A DNA stretch of 64,000 bases from contig NZ_JAUSQM010000001.1 of the NCBI RefSeq assembly GCF_030811215.1, positions 3,224,001 through 3,288,000 on the forward strand. The letters run 5' to 3'. The DNA is from Nocardioides massiliensis. GTDB taxonomy: Bacteria; Actinomycetota; Actinomycetes; Propionibacteriales; Nocardioidaceae. A program made the position numbers and the translations under genes. Below are positions 1 to 8,156 of the stretch, one piece after another (positions within the stretch are counted from its first letter, which is position 1; each line of letters starts with the position of its first letter). The notes beneath the pieces are model-generated. The model made no database searches. It was not told the DNA's origin and saw nothing but the letters and a program-made list of their open reading frames with translations.

Positions 1-1127
1 CTGGCGAGCGCGCGCCAGCCGGGGTCGAACGCCGGGCCCGACAAGTGGGTGCGGATATGGGGTTCGAGATCGGGGCGCAGGACCAGCGCCCACAGGGCTG
101 GACGGATGTCGGTCAGCATGGTCACGACGTGCGGACTTGCAAACAGCACTCGTTCGAGGGCCACGGCGGCGACGTCCGTCCAGGCGATCTCACCATCTTC
201 GCTCTGCGGAAGGCCTTCGATGTCCGCGGAGTCAACGCCAGCCAGCCAGGTATGCAGCGGCAGGTCCGCGAGGAGCTCGGTGTCGTCGTCCATGAGGGAG
301 AACATGTCGGGCAACAACCCGTCGCGCGCGTGCTCACCGACGACATCGGTCCACGCATCCGGCGCATCCGCGACCCGCTGCGCGGTGCGGACGTCGACGG
401 GAAGCGGGCGCCACTCGAACATCGTCCCCGGACCGGCCGACGTCGGGACGAGCCGGCTGAGGACGTGCTGGCCCGGCGGCTGTTCGTACGCCGCACCCAG
501 GTCCAGGACGTCGTGCCGCTCGCCGGTCGCGAGATCCGTCACCCGGAGGGTGTCCTTCCACCGCGCGTCGAGGCGGTACCCGCCCATCGGCGCGACGGCC
601 CACTCGGCCGGTGCATCGGCGCGCCTGAGCAACCGCTCGCCGGCACGGTGGGCGACGAAGTCAGCGAGCGCCCCACTGTCATAGACCGTGAGCTGGCGCA
701 GTACCCAGTCGCGCTCGAACATCATCGGCACGAAGATCTCTGGTGGCCACCCGTTCATCCGATCGACCGGTACGCCGTCGGGGTAGGCGACCTCGATGGT
801 GCGCTCGAACTCGGGCGTCCCCAAGGATCTCTCGGGGACGTCACTCCACAGCGGGCGACGCACTTGCAAGGTCATCCAGCGCGACCACATCCAACCCGGA
901 GCCTCGTCGCCCAGCCAGGCAAGCTGCCGGAGCCGGTCCGCATGCAGCGAACCCGCAAGCAGTAGGACCGAGGATGCCAGTGCGGCCGCCTCGTCGATGT
1001 CGCCGCGCGCTTCGGCATCGGCGACCGCGACCAGTGCCGCGCGGTCGGTGTCGGTGAGCATGGGTCGCGGGACGCGGCTCGCGCACGAGGGGCGGCGGGG
1101 ACGGCGGTTTTTCCGAGACTTGGCCAT
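1..1127 (-). CDS. Hypothetical protein, C-terminus cut by window edge
   Basis: An open frame runs without a stop from an ATG at 1127 to the left edge, so at least 375 codons are present and the C-terminus is missing. The N-terminus is basic (MAKSRKNRRPRRPS). The rest is a soluble, acidic, Trp-rich protein with no membrane segment and no signal peptide; examples are the stretches WMWSRWMTLQVRRPLW and EWAVAPMGGYRLDARWKD. I do not recognise the family. The frame is preferred over plus-strand frames because it has GC-rich third positions, ordinary amino-acid composition and no stop. It lies 82 bp beyond the stop of the helicase gene on the same strand, so the two could be co-transcribed. Confidence 0.75.
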   Translation of the reverse strand, partial: MAKSRKNRRPRRPSCASRVPRPMLTDTDRAALVAVADAEARGDIDEAAALASSVLLLAGSLHADRLRQLAWLGDEAPGWMWSRWMTLQVRRPLWSDVPERSLGTPEFERTIEVAYPDGVPVDRMNGWPPEIFVPMMFERDWVLRQLTVYDSGALADFVAHRAGERLLRRADAPAEWAVAPMGGYRLDARWKDTLRVTDLATGERHDVLDLGAAYEQPPGQHVLSRLVPTSAGPGTMFEWRPLPVDVRTAQRVADAPDAWTDVVGEHARDGLLPDMFSLMDDDTELLADLPLHTWLAGVDSADIEGLPQSEDGEIAWTDVAAVALERVLFASPHVVTMLTDIRPALWALVLRPDLEPHIRTHLSGPAFDPGWRALA

Positions 1128-1209
1128 GCCTCAGCGTCGATGCGATGAACGCATTCCCGCTACCGGGCGCCGTCGACCTGTGGACAACGTCGACCCGCCT
1201 TGCTCCGCT

Positions 1210-4065
1210 TCACTCCCATTGGCGCCGCATCACCGTCGTGACGTCCAGGGGGTCCGCCCCCGCCTGCGCGGCGAGCACCCCCGCCCCCTCGGGCGAGCCC
1301 GTGAACACCGGGTCCGGGTCACCCCCGACGTAGCGCTGCCAGGTCACGCCGTACACCCGTGCTCGCTCGATGTTGGTCCCGAGCGCGGTCGGTACGGCGA
1401 ACCACGTGGTGTGGTCGGGCCGCAGCATGCGTTGCACGCGTGGTTCGAGGTCGGCCCTCCAGACGACCGCGGGCACCCGCACGACACCCGAGACCCGGTG
1501 GCGCGCGACGACGTAGCGCGGGATCTGGATCGGCGCGAGGGCCTCGTCGAGACTGGTGGCGAAGAGTGCGGACTCCTCCTCGCTGACCCCGCTCAGCACG
1601 ACGCGGTGGTCGCCGCCGGCGTCGACCTGCACGTCGACCGCCTCGCCGCCCTTGCTCACCTGGCCGGTGATCCGAAGCGCACCCGCCACGGCCCGGGCGA
1701 TGGCCTCCAGGCTCGGCGGGTCCGCGACGGCGGACGCGAGCTCACGCAGGTACGCCGAACGGGCCCGGCCTTCGCGCACCCACGCCGTCAGGAAACCCAG
1801 GATGCTCACCAGCACCACCACGCCGAGCACTGTCGCGGCCACAGGGTCACTCAGGGCGCCGGAGGAGGCCAGGACCATCGCCGCGATGGTGCCGACGGCA
1901 CCCGCCGTCCCGACACGGCGCCGCGCCTTCGTCACGGGCGGCGTCGCCTCAGCAGAGAGCTCGACGTGGTCCTGGTGGACCACCACCTGCGGCACGAGGG
2001 ACGTGGCGGTGAGCGGCATGAGTGCGCCGGAGGTACGCCGCCGCACCCGCACCGCGACCGCCGTGCGCCCCTCGTAGGGCTCCCCCACCCGCCACGCGGC
2101 GCGGATCGCGTCGCGGTCGGCGGCACGCGCCGTCATCCGCGCGTTGATGTCGGGGATCGCGGAGACGGCTGGGGGGAAGTACGGCGAGAACGTGGCATCG
2201 AGGTGCGCCACTCCGTCGGCGATCACCCCCTCCTCGTCGACGCCGAAGAACCCGTGGTGCTTGCGGACCAGCCGCTTCCAGTCCTGGTCGCCACGCGGGT
2301 GCGCGGCGCTCACGCACACCACCGACCAGGTGATCGCGACCTTGTCGGGCCAGGCCGGGTCGATGCGCAGCGCCCGTCCGCGGGTCTGCACGACCGCGGT
2401 GGTGGACGTGGCCGAGGTGAGGTCGACCAGACCGGTGATGCGGCGCGCGTTCCATCCCTCGCCGAGCAGGGCGCGGGTGCCGATGAGGATGCGCGAACCG
2501 CCGTCCTCGAAGAACCGTGTCACTGGACCCACCCAGTGCCGTGCCCGCCACCGGGGTCCGACGAGCTGGACCGCACCCGTCGCGCCGGGCAGTGCCTCGA
2601 TGCTCAGCTCGGCGGCGAGATCGGGGGCGGTGCGGGCGACGTCGGTGCGCAGGGCCTCCATCGTCAGCGGGCTGCCGGCGATGGTCCGCCCCGTGACGAG
2701 GACCGGCGCGAGCCAGTCGGTCCGCGGGTCGCGCAGGAGCGTGTCGAGCACGGCCACCGCCGATCCGGCCTGCGGTGCGAGGACCCCGTCGAGCGAGACC
2801 GGCAGGGTCGCCGACGCCCGCTCGTGGTCACACAGCACCAGCTGCCGCAGCCGGTCACCCAGCGCCACCCCCTCCGCGGCGATGATGTCGGCAGCCGCGT
2901 GGGTCTTGGCCTCCGACCGCGCCAGCACCCGGTCGGTCGGCGTCCGCCCGCGCCGGATGCCGCGCTTGGTGAGCTGGTAGCCCACCGCCGGCAGGGCACG
3001 GCGTACGTCCTCCACGATCGCGGCGTCGACCGGGTCCTCGGAGGCGACCAGGTGCTGGGTCACCCAGTCGGAGATCAGCAGCACCCAGTCCTCGGCCTCG
3101 GGCGGGCGTCGGTGCTCCTCCGCCGGGCGCGCGCCGGTCGGCAGCTCGAGCATGCCGTCGTGGTGCATGCGCAGCGCCGCCGCGGCGAGATCCGGCTCCT
3201 CACGCAGCATCGAGGCCCAGGTGCGCACCTGCGGCACCGGTGCGACGAACCGCGCGTGCAGCCATGCCTGGAAGCTGATCGAGCCGTACGCCGGGTCCAG
3301 CAGCCGGGTCGTGAGCTCGCGGAACCGCAGGGACTCCTGGCCGAGCCACTCGTCCTCGATCGGGGTCGGCTCGACGAGATAGGCGAGCTCGGCGAACGGA
3401 GCCAGGTCGCCCTCGCGCACCACCGCCGGGATCGTCGTGGCGTAGGCGACCTCGCCGAACAGCTCGCGCACGAGCGCCGCCTGGTCCTGGCTCAATGCCT
3501 CCGGCGGGGTGGCGGTCAGGCCCAGGACCCGCGCGTGCGGGAGCAGCGCAAGGACGTCCGCGAGCAGCCGCCCCCACACCTCGAGCAGGTGGTGGCACTC
3601 GTCGAGCACCACGAGGAGCTCCTCGGTGCTGGCCAGTGCGTCGATGAGCGCGCGCCCGTTGGGGTGCAACCGGTCGATGAGCTGGCCTCGCTCCCGCCCG
3701 GACTCCGCTCCTTCCTCACCGTCCTCGTCGACCTCCGCGTCGGGGTCGAAGACCGCCAACGACTGGTAGGTGGTCGCCGTGAACGGTGCGGACAGGTCGC
3801 GCTCGCGCCCGGCCTCCAACCCCAGCTCGCCGGCGCTGCCCAGCCACTGGTTGACGATCGCGGTGTTGGGCCCGAGCACCACGACGTGGCCGTGGGCGTG
3901 CGTGCGCAGGTGGTCGCGCGCCTCGAGCAGTCCGACGAGGGTCTTGCCAGCCCCAGGTGGGAGCACCACCCACGCGCGGTCGCCCCCGGCATCCCACAAT
4001 CGGGCGAGCGCTTCGCGTGCCTCGCGCTGATGACGGCGCAGCGGAGGCGGCTCGGGCGCGGACAT
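1210..4065 (-). CDS. DEAD/DEAH-type superfamily 2 helicase with a C-terminal membrane hairpin
   Basis: This is an SF2 DNA or RNA helicase/translocase of about 951 aa. Visible motifs, at rough residue positions, are Walker A LPPGAGKT (35-42), motif II DECHH (155-159), motif III-like LTATPP (183-188) and motif VI-like QTRGRALR (about 565). The family uses ATP hydrolysis to move on nucleic acid. Oddly, residues of about 715-765 contain two hydrophobic stretches (AGAVGTIAAMVLASSGAL and VAATVLGVVVLVSILGFLTAW) with basic flanks, which look like a membrane hairpin, followed by about 190 residues of unrecognised sequence. ATG 4065 is preferred; an in-frame GTG lies at 4071. Neither has a clear ribosome binding site. 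The helicase call is firm. The substrate is unknown, and a role in defence or plasmid biology is only a guess. Confidence 0.85.
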   Translation of the reverse strand: MSAPEPPPLRRHQREAREALARLWDAGGDRAWVVLPPGAGKTLVGLLEARDHLRTHAHGHVVVLGPNTAIVNQWLGSAGELGLEAGRERDLSAPFTATTYQSLAVFDPDAEVDEDGEEGAESGRERGQLIDRLHPNGRALIDALASTEELLVVLDECHHLLEVWGRLLADVLALLPHARVLGLTATPPEALSQDQAALVRELFGEVAYATTIPAVVREGDLAPFAELAYLVEPTPIEDEWLGQESLRFRELTTRLLDPAYGSISFQAWLHARFVAPVPQVRTWASMLREEPDLAAAALRMHHDGMLELPTGARPAEEHRRPPEAEDWVLLISDWVTQHLVASEDPVDAAIVEDVRRALPAVGYQLTKRGIRRGRTPTDRVLARSEAKTHAAADIIAAEGVALGDRLRQLVLCDHERASATLPVSLDGVLAPQAGSAVAVLDTLLRDPRTDWLAPVLVTGRTIAGSPLTMEALRTDVARTAPDLAAELSIEALPGATGAVQLVGPRWRARHWVGPVTRFFEDGGSRILIGTRALLGEGWNARRITGLVDLTSATSTTAVVQTRGRALRIDPAWPDKVAITWSVVCVSAAHPRGDQDWKRLVRKHHGFFGVDEEGVIADGVAHLDATFSPYFPPAVSAIPDINARMTARAADRDAIRAAWRVGEPYEGRTAVAVRVRRRTSGALMPLTATSLVPQVVVHQDHVELSAEATPPVTKARRRVGTAGAVGTIAAMVLASSGALSDPVAATVLGVVVLVSILGFLTAWVREGRARSAYLRELASAVADPPSLEAIARAVAGALRITGQVSKGGEAVDVQVDAGGDHRVVLSGVSEEESALFATSLDEALAPIQIPRYVVARHRVSGVVRVPAVVWRADLEPRVQRMLRPDHTTWFAVPTALGTNIERARVYGVTWQRYVGGDPDPVFTGSPEGAGVLAAQAGADPLDVTTVMRRQWE

Positions 4066-4095
4066 GGGCACATCGTGCCAGCAGTAGGGCGGCCG

Positions 4096-4476
4096 CTACC
4101 GGCCCAGCAGGCCCTTGCGGTACGCCGCCGAGACGGCTCCCGCGCGGTCGGACACGCCGAGCTTGTCGTACACGTGGCGCAGGTGCGTCTTCACCGTCGC
4201 CTCGCTGACGAACAGTTCCGCCGCGACGTCGCCGTTGGCACGGCCCTCGGCGACGATGTTGGCAGTCAACGGGCCCCTGGCGTTCGTCGCCACGAGCTTG
4301 CGCGCACGCTTCGCGAGGCCGGCCTTGGCGCCCACTGCGTGCTTGCCGTCGACCTTGTCGGAGTTGGTGGCGACGACCACTGCCGTCGTCGGCACACCCA
4401 CCACCAGTGAGCTGGCGACGACAGACAAGATCACCGTCCGCGTGTCCCGTGCCAGCCCGTTCCAGATTCTTCCCAT
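4096..4476 (-). CDS. Chimera: membrane-anchor N-terminus joined to a truncated LuxR-type HTH
   Basis: The 126-aa product has two unlike halves. Residues 1-67 carry one transmembrane helix (about 13-37) and the motif DKVDGKHAVGAKAG, seen in many actinobacterial cell-surface proteins. Residues of about 75-126 match the end of a LuxR/NarL DNA-binding domain (AEGRANGDVAAELF, VSEATVKTHLRHVYDKLGV, then SDRAGAVSAAYRKGLL). The usual first helix, with a TxREREVL sequence, is missing and the two parts join around PLTANIVAEG. This looks like a deletion that fused two genes. The product may be a non-functional remnant or a membrane-tethered DNA-binding protein. It lies 31 bp upstream of the helicase start, on the same strand. 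Confidence 0.6.
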   Translation of the reverse strand: MGRIWNGLARDTRTVILSVVASSLVVGVPTTAVVVATNSDKVDGKHAVGAKAGLAKRARKLVATNARGPLTANIVAEGRANGDVAAELFVSEATVKTHLRHVYDKLGVSDRAGAVSAAYRKGLLGR

Positions 4477-4747
4477 GGCCGCGGCCTCCTCCGTGCCCGC
4501 GTCGACGGCCGGTCCGCCGACCCCGAGCTGTAGGGCTCAGGCCCCACCGTGCGCCCCGACCAGGCGAACGCGCGCCAGAAGGTGGAGGTAAAGGTTCCGC
4601 GGAACGCCGTGACCACTCTTCGTCCCCAGACCCGTGATCCACCCATCTCGTCCCCAGGGGTACGTCGCCACCCCCGCCTCGCCGTCCGAGCGCAACAGCA
4701 TGGCGCCTTCCTCGCGCATTCCAGCGCAGTCTCGGGAAGGACGTCCC

Positions 4748-5314
4748 ATGCACCTCCGCCTCAAGCTCGCCACCGTCGCCTTCGCGACCGGCGCCCTCGT
4801 CGCCACGCTCGCGCCCGCGCCCGCACCGTCGGTCACCGTCACGCCGTCATCGCCCGCGGTGCCGTCATCGACCTCGGCAGTAACCCTCGTCAGCACGTCG
4901 TCGACGCCGACGAAACCGCGCGCCGTGCGCGTCGCCGTCAAGGCACTCGCCGGTGTGCAGAAGTCCAAGCTGCGGCGCCAGAAGCCGAAGCAGACCAAGC
5001 GGTGGAAGAAGCGTGCGGCACGCGCGATCAACGCGTCGCTCCACCGGCGTATCGCACCGAAGGACGGCTATCACGCTGTCGCCAGCTTTTGGTTCTGTGC
5101 GATCGCGCTTGCGCGGTTTGTCGCGGAGTACGCGGTCCCGATCGCCAAGGTCGCCAGCGTCGCTCGCCAGGCCTTCAGGATATTCCGCACCGTCGCAGAA
5201 ATCGTTGAGGCGATCAGATCAGGCACATTCGCCAAGATGCTGGGCCCGGATGCGGCCGAAGTGATGGGGGCAGTGCTGGGCGCCGGCGACTTCCTCAACG
5301 AGTGCATTCTTTAG
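4748..5314 (+). CDS. Secreted cationic protein of unknown function
   Basis: The product is 188 aa. It has a signal-peptide-like N-terminus (MHLRLKLATVAFATGALVATLAPAPA), a Ser/Thr/Pro-rich linker (about 28-58), a strongly cationic segment (about 61-105, including KSKLRRQKPKQTKRWKKRAAR) and a hydrophobic, helix-prone C-terminal half (about 108-188). The start is set by GGAAGG at 4736-4741, just upstream of ATG 4748; the frame continues upstream to 4634 without an initiation signal. I recognise no family. A secreted cationic/amphipathic protein followed by two small membrane proteins (5378 and 5874) recalls toxin or bacteriocin cassettes, but that is inference from layout only. Confidence 0.65.
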   Translation: MHLRLKLATVAFATGALVATLAPAPAPSVTVTPSSPAVPSSTSAVTLVSTSSTPTKPRAVRVAVKALAGVQKSKLRRQKPKQTKRWKKRAARAINASLHRRIAPKDGYHAVASFWFCAIALARFVAEYAVPIAKVASVARQAFRIFRTVAEIVEAIRSGTFAKMLGPDAAEVMGAVLGAGDFLNECIL

Positions 5315-5377
5315 ATCCCTGGCGGTCCCAAAGTCATAGGCTGCTGCCACACGACACCTCTCGGGAAGGCACGTGTC

Positions 5378-5881
5378 ATGGGAAGAACACCTTCAACGTC
5401 GAAATCAAACCCATCAGTCCGCTATCTCGAAATGATCGCGATGCTCGGACTCGGGCTCGTCACGCTCCCGATTTACGCCCTCGGGGCCGCGGCCGTATGG
5501 CTTCTCGTAGCTCGAGATGTGGTCGACGGAGCACAGTTCATCGGGTTGGTGATTGTGTTCTGGGCACTCGAGCCCCTGATCACCATGCCGATCTTGTGGA
5601 GCCGGGAACACCGTCGCAGCTCCCCTTCGTTTCGCCGCTTCGCAACGGTTGCAGGCCAGGTCGGGGGGTCGATGCTCGCCTGGTGGTTGGTCGGTGGGTT
5701 CACCGCTCGTGCCGCGCTGGCAGGCATCGTCGCTGGCGTTGTCTATGCCTGCTCCTCGTGGATCCATCGCCTGATTGGGGCCCGGCACCGTCCGTCAGAT
5801 CCCGCCGAGAGAGAAGCGGAGAACGAGAAGGCGATCAGGACCCTGATGATGCCCGACGCGAAGCGGAACGGGGATGGCTGA
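5378..5881 (+). CDS. Four-helix membrane protein, paralogue of the next gene
   Basis: A 167-aa integral membrane protein with four predicted helices (about 19-44, 52-73, 90-108 and 111-129) and a hydrophilic tail rich in Glu, Arg and Lys. The sequence CGGGAAGG upstream can serve as ribosome binding site for the ATG at 5378. It overlaps the following gene by 8 bp, so the two are probably translationally coupled. The two proteins align in layout: a short polar N-terminus, paired helices around LPIYALGAAAVWLL here and LPFYAAIAVPTWWL there, a basic loop, two more helices and a charged tail. The function is unknown. Codon choice is less GC-biased than in neighbouring housekeeping genes, which hints at a different origin. 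Confidence 0.7.
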   Translation: MGRTPSTSKSNPSVRYLEMIAMLGLGLVTLPIYALGAAAVWLLVARDVVDGAQFIGLVIVFWALEPLITMPILWSREHRRSSPSFRRFATVAGQVGGSMLAWWLVGGFTARAALAGIVAGVVYACSSWIHRLIGARHRPSDPAEREAENEKAIRTLMMPDAKRNGDG

Positions 5882-6407
5882 CGAGCAGCCCCAGGTCTGC
5901 CGGACCCAGGTCCAAGGCTTGGTTGCCTACCTCTCCATCATCGTGCGGCTGATGATCGGCGCCGTCTACCTGCCGTTCTACGCGGCGATCGCTGTCCCTA
6001 CCTGGTGGCTAGACGGTCGGGACTCGCTCGCTCCGTGGGAGCTTCTCGCCATGCTCGCGTTCTATTGGATCGGCGAGGCCCTGGTGGGATTCTTGATCGC
6101 CCGGCGCGCGCAGGATCCTCACGCCCGTCTCCGTCGTCATCTCGGTGGCGTCGTGCCACCGGTCCTCGGTTCCGCCGGGGCATGGGCCATCACGTCCGGC
6201 CTCGACCTCCACGCCACGCTCCTCGGCACCACGGCCGGGCTGGCTTTCGCCGTGCTCCTCATGCTCTACGACAGCCTCGGCCCGCAACCGACCGAGGAGG
6301 AGCAGCGCGAGGCCGCACGAATGGTCTCCCGGGAGCTCGTTCAGGCGATGGTCGAGCACAAGCAGGAGAGGGACGAGAAGCGACAGCGCAAGCAGAGTCA
6401 GCCCTGA
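5874..6407 (+). CDS. Membrane protein, second paralogue of the pair
   Basis: A 177-aa protein with about four hydrophobic helices and a highly charged C-terminal tail (from about residue 138, ending EHKQERDEKRQRKQSQP). Its ATG at 5874 overlaps the end of the previous gene. The resemblance to the 5378-5881 product in helix order and key residues suggests a tandem duplication. It ends 4 bp before the stop of the convergent ERCC4 nuclease gene. The function is unknown; an accessory or immunity role toward the upstream secreted protein is a hypothesis only. Confidence 0.7.
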   Translation: MADEQPQVCRTQVQGLVAYLSIIVRLMIGAVYLPFYAAIAVPTWWLDGRDSLAPWELLAMLAFYWIGEALVGFLIARRAQDPHARLRRHLGGVVPPVLGSAGAWAITSGLDLHATLLGTTAGLAFAVLLMLYDSLGPQPTEEEQREAARMVSRELVQAMVEHKQERDEKRQRKQSQP

Positions 6408-6411
6408 TTCC

Positions 6412-7449
6412 TCATCGCGTCCCTTCCCGCGCCGCGACGAACGCCTCGACGAGTCGAGCCGGGACGCGGCCGCGGTCGGAGACGTCGTACCCGTTCACCA
6501 ATGCCCAGGCTCGGACCTCGGCCGGACTCGGTGGCGCGGGAGCCAGCGGCGGCGGAGTCGCCAAGTCCGCGACGAGCCGAGTAGCGCCGCCCTCGACGTC
6601 GGCCGCCGCATGGGCCGCAGCGAGGAACCGGTAGGTCCACTCCTGCGCGAGCTTGCGGGTCTCGCAGAACACGATCGGCACGCCGGGGAACGCAACCTGG
6701 CACTCCGCGATCCCGTCGGCGACGACCGCCGGCCGCACATGGTCGAGCTTGAAGACAGCGGAGTAACGGTCCTCCACCACCACTGCTGCGCGCGCGATGC
6801 TGGCGAGCTCGGTGAGCTGGTACTTCAGCGTGCCCGTCGTCAGCGACGAGACCAGGTCCGCCAGACTCTTGCGCTCGACGGCGGCGAGCACCGTCCCGTG
6901 TCGGCGTACGGCGTAGTCACCGGCGTCGAGCCGGTCCCGCACCGTGGTGACCTGCCGGTCGGCGAACGAGTAGCCGTACCGCTCGCGGGAGTCGATGACG
7001 ATCTCGAGGTCGGCGACACCAGAGGCCCGTGCCGTGGGCGGCTTCACGCGCGGGCGCGCCTGCTTGGTGGTGCGCGCGCTCTGCCAGAAGATCACCTGGC
7101 GGCCGCGCACGAAGGTCATCACGAACTGCGAGCGGTTCTCCCGCCCGCGTTCGAGGACGAGGTCGATCGCTGCGCCTCGCCGCACACAGCTGCGGGTCCG
7201 CACGCGTTGCACGATCTCGGCGTCGTCGGGCCACTCCTCGACGCGGTGGCAGTACACCTTCGCCGTACGCGGCCACATCTCCTTGGCCTTCAGCAGCACG
7301 CCCTGCTCCCCCAGCGGGATCCGGAGCAGGTAGGGCAGCGTCGAGTCCGCATCCGGGTTGCGGGCGATCACGAAGTCCGCAGGCACGGGTTCACCGTAGC
7401 GATGGCGCAGGTACGGGGATCGGCCCGCGCACTGCGTGCCGCCTGTCAC
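6412..7449 (-). CDS. ERCC4-domain nuclease with an Lsr2-like C-terminal domain
   Basis: A 345-aa protein. The central region has the XPF/ERCC4 nuclease signature GDXnERKX3D: DSRE (about 153-156), GDY (177-179) and VERKSLAD (191-198). In this family these residues bind the metal and cut branched or single-strand/duplex junction DNA. Residues of about 307-342 (VRAWALVNGYDVSDRGRVPARLVEAF) match the C-terminal DNA-binding domain of Lsr2, which reads AT-rich minor grooves. The enzyme therefore appears to carry its own xenogeneic-silencer-type DNA reader. The start is a GTG at 7449 with CAAGG upstream; GTG 7386 is an alternative. It is divergent from the oxidoreductase at 7537. Confidence 0.85.
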   Translation of the reverse strand: MTGGTQCAGRSPYLRHRYGEPVPADFVIARNPDADSTLPYLLRIPLGEQGVLLKAKEMWPRTAKVYCHRVEEWPDDAEIVQRVRTRSCVRRGAAIDLVLERGRENRSQFVMTFVRGRQVIFWQSARTTKQARPRVKPPTARASGVADLEIVIDSRERYGYSFADRQVTTVRDRLDAGDYAVRRHGTVLAAVERKSLADLVSSLTTGTLKYQLTELASIARAAVVVEDRYSAVFKLDHVRPAVVADGIAECQVAFPGVPIVFCETRKLAQEWTYRFLAAAHAAADVEGGATRLVADLATPPPLAPAPPSPAEVRAWALVNGYDVSDRGRVPARLVEAFVAAREGTR

Positions 7450-7455
7450 ACGACC

Positions 7456-7515
7456 TTGACGATAGTTGACGGAACAACCTTAACGGGCCATGCTGTTACT
7501 TGGCGCATCAACTAT
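7456..7515 (+). promoter_or_regulatory. Candidate promoter and inverted repeat ahead of the F420-type oxidoreductase
   Basis: TTGACG (7466-7471) is followed after 17 bp by CATGCT (7489-7494), a plausible sigma-A promoter. The arms ATAGTTGA (7462-7469) and TCAACTAT (7508-7515) form an 8-bp inverted repeat around the core promoter, suggesting an operator for an unknown regulator. The region also serves the divergent nuclease gene. Confidence 0.4.
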
Positions 7516-7536
7516 TGAGCTGCAGGAGTGATTCTC

Positions 7537-8112
7537 ATGGCACACGTCTCCATCATCGGCACCGGCAACATGGGCCAGGCGATCGCCGGTATCGCTGGCA
7601 AGGGCCCCCACACCGTTCAGCTCATCGGCGAGGACGACAAGGGCACCGCGGTGACCGGGGACGTCGTCGTCCTGGCGATCCCCTACGGTGCGATCCGTTC
7701 GGTCATCGCCGAGCGCGGCGACGAGCTCAAGGGCAAGGTCGTCGTCGACATCAGCAACCCGCTCGACTTCGAGACCTTCGACTCCCTCCTCGTCCCCGCG
7801 GACGGCTCCGCCGCCGCCGAGGTCGCGTCTGCGCTGCCTGACTCGAAGGTGCTCAAGGCGTTCAACACCACCTTCGCCGCCACCCTCGCCTCCGGCGCGG
7901 TCGGCGACAACACCACGACCGTCCTGATCGCAGGCGACGACGCCAACGCCAAGGCGACGCTCGCCGACATCGTCACCGGTGGTGGCCTCCGGGCGATCGA
8001 CGCCGGCTCGCTCAAGCGCGCTCGCGAGCTTGAAGCCATCGGCTTCCTGCAGCTCACCTTGGGCGCCAGCGAGAAGGTCTCCTGGACCGGCGGCTTCGCG
8101 GTCGTCGTCTGA
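7537..8112 (+). CDS. NADPH-dependent F420 reductase-like oxidoreductase
   Basis: A 191-aa single-domain Rossmann protein starting MAHVSIIGTGNMGQAIAG. The GTGNMG loop (residues about 8-13) binds the dinucleotide. The conserved blocks VVVLAIPYGAI and GKVVVDISNPLDF, together with KAFNTTFA, match the NADP oxidoreductase/coenzyme F420-dependent family, which moves hydride between NADPH and F420 or other acceptors. GCAGGAG (7522-7528) places the start at ATG 7537 rather than GTG 7528. Family members of this short type also include proteins of unproven substrate, so F420 use is not certain. The following VOC-family gene is 44 bp away and may be in the same transcript. Confidence 0.85.
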   Translation: MAHVSIIGTGNMGQAIAGIAGKGPHTVQLIGEDDKGTAVTGDVVVLAIPYGAIRSVIAERGDELKGKVVVDISNPLDFETFDSLLVPADGSAAAEVASALPDSKVLKAFNTTFAATLASGAVGDNTTTVLIAGDDANAKATLADIVTGGGLRAIDAGSLKRARELEAIGFLQLTLGASEKVSWTGGFAVVV

Positions 8113-8156
8113 CCGACGCTCCCCCACCCACCCGTACCTCGAAGGAGGACACCGTC

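Noticed and set aside
796-4410. Very long plus-strand frame opposite the helicase
   Set aside because: It is the antisense shadow of the helicase, which has clear SF2 motifs; the plus frame reads as Arg/His/Gly-rich low-quality protein.
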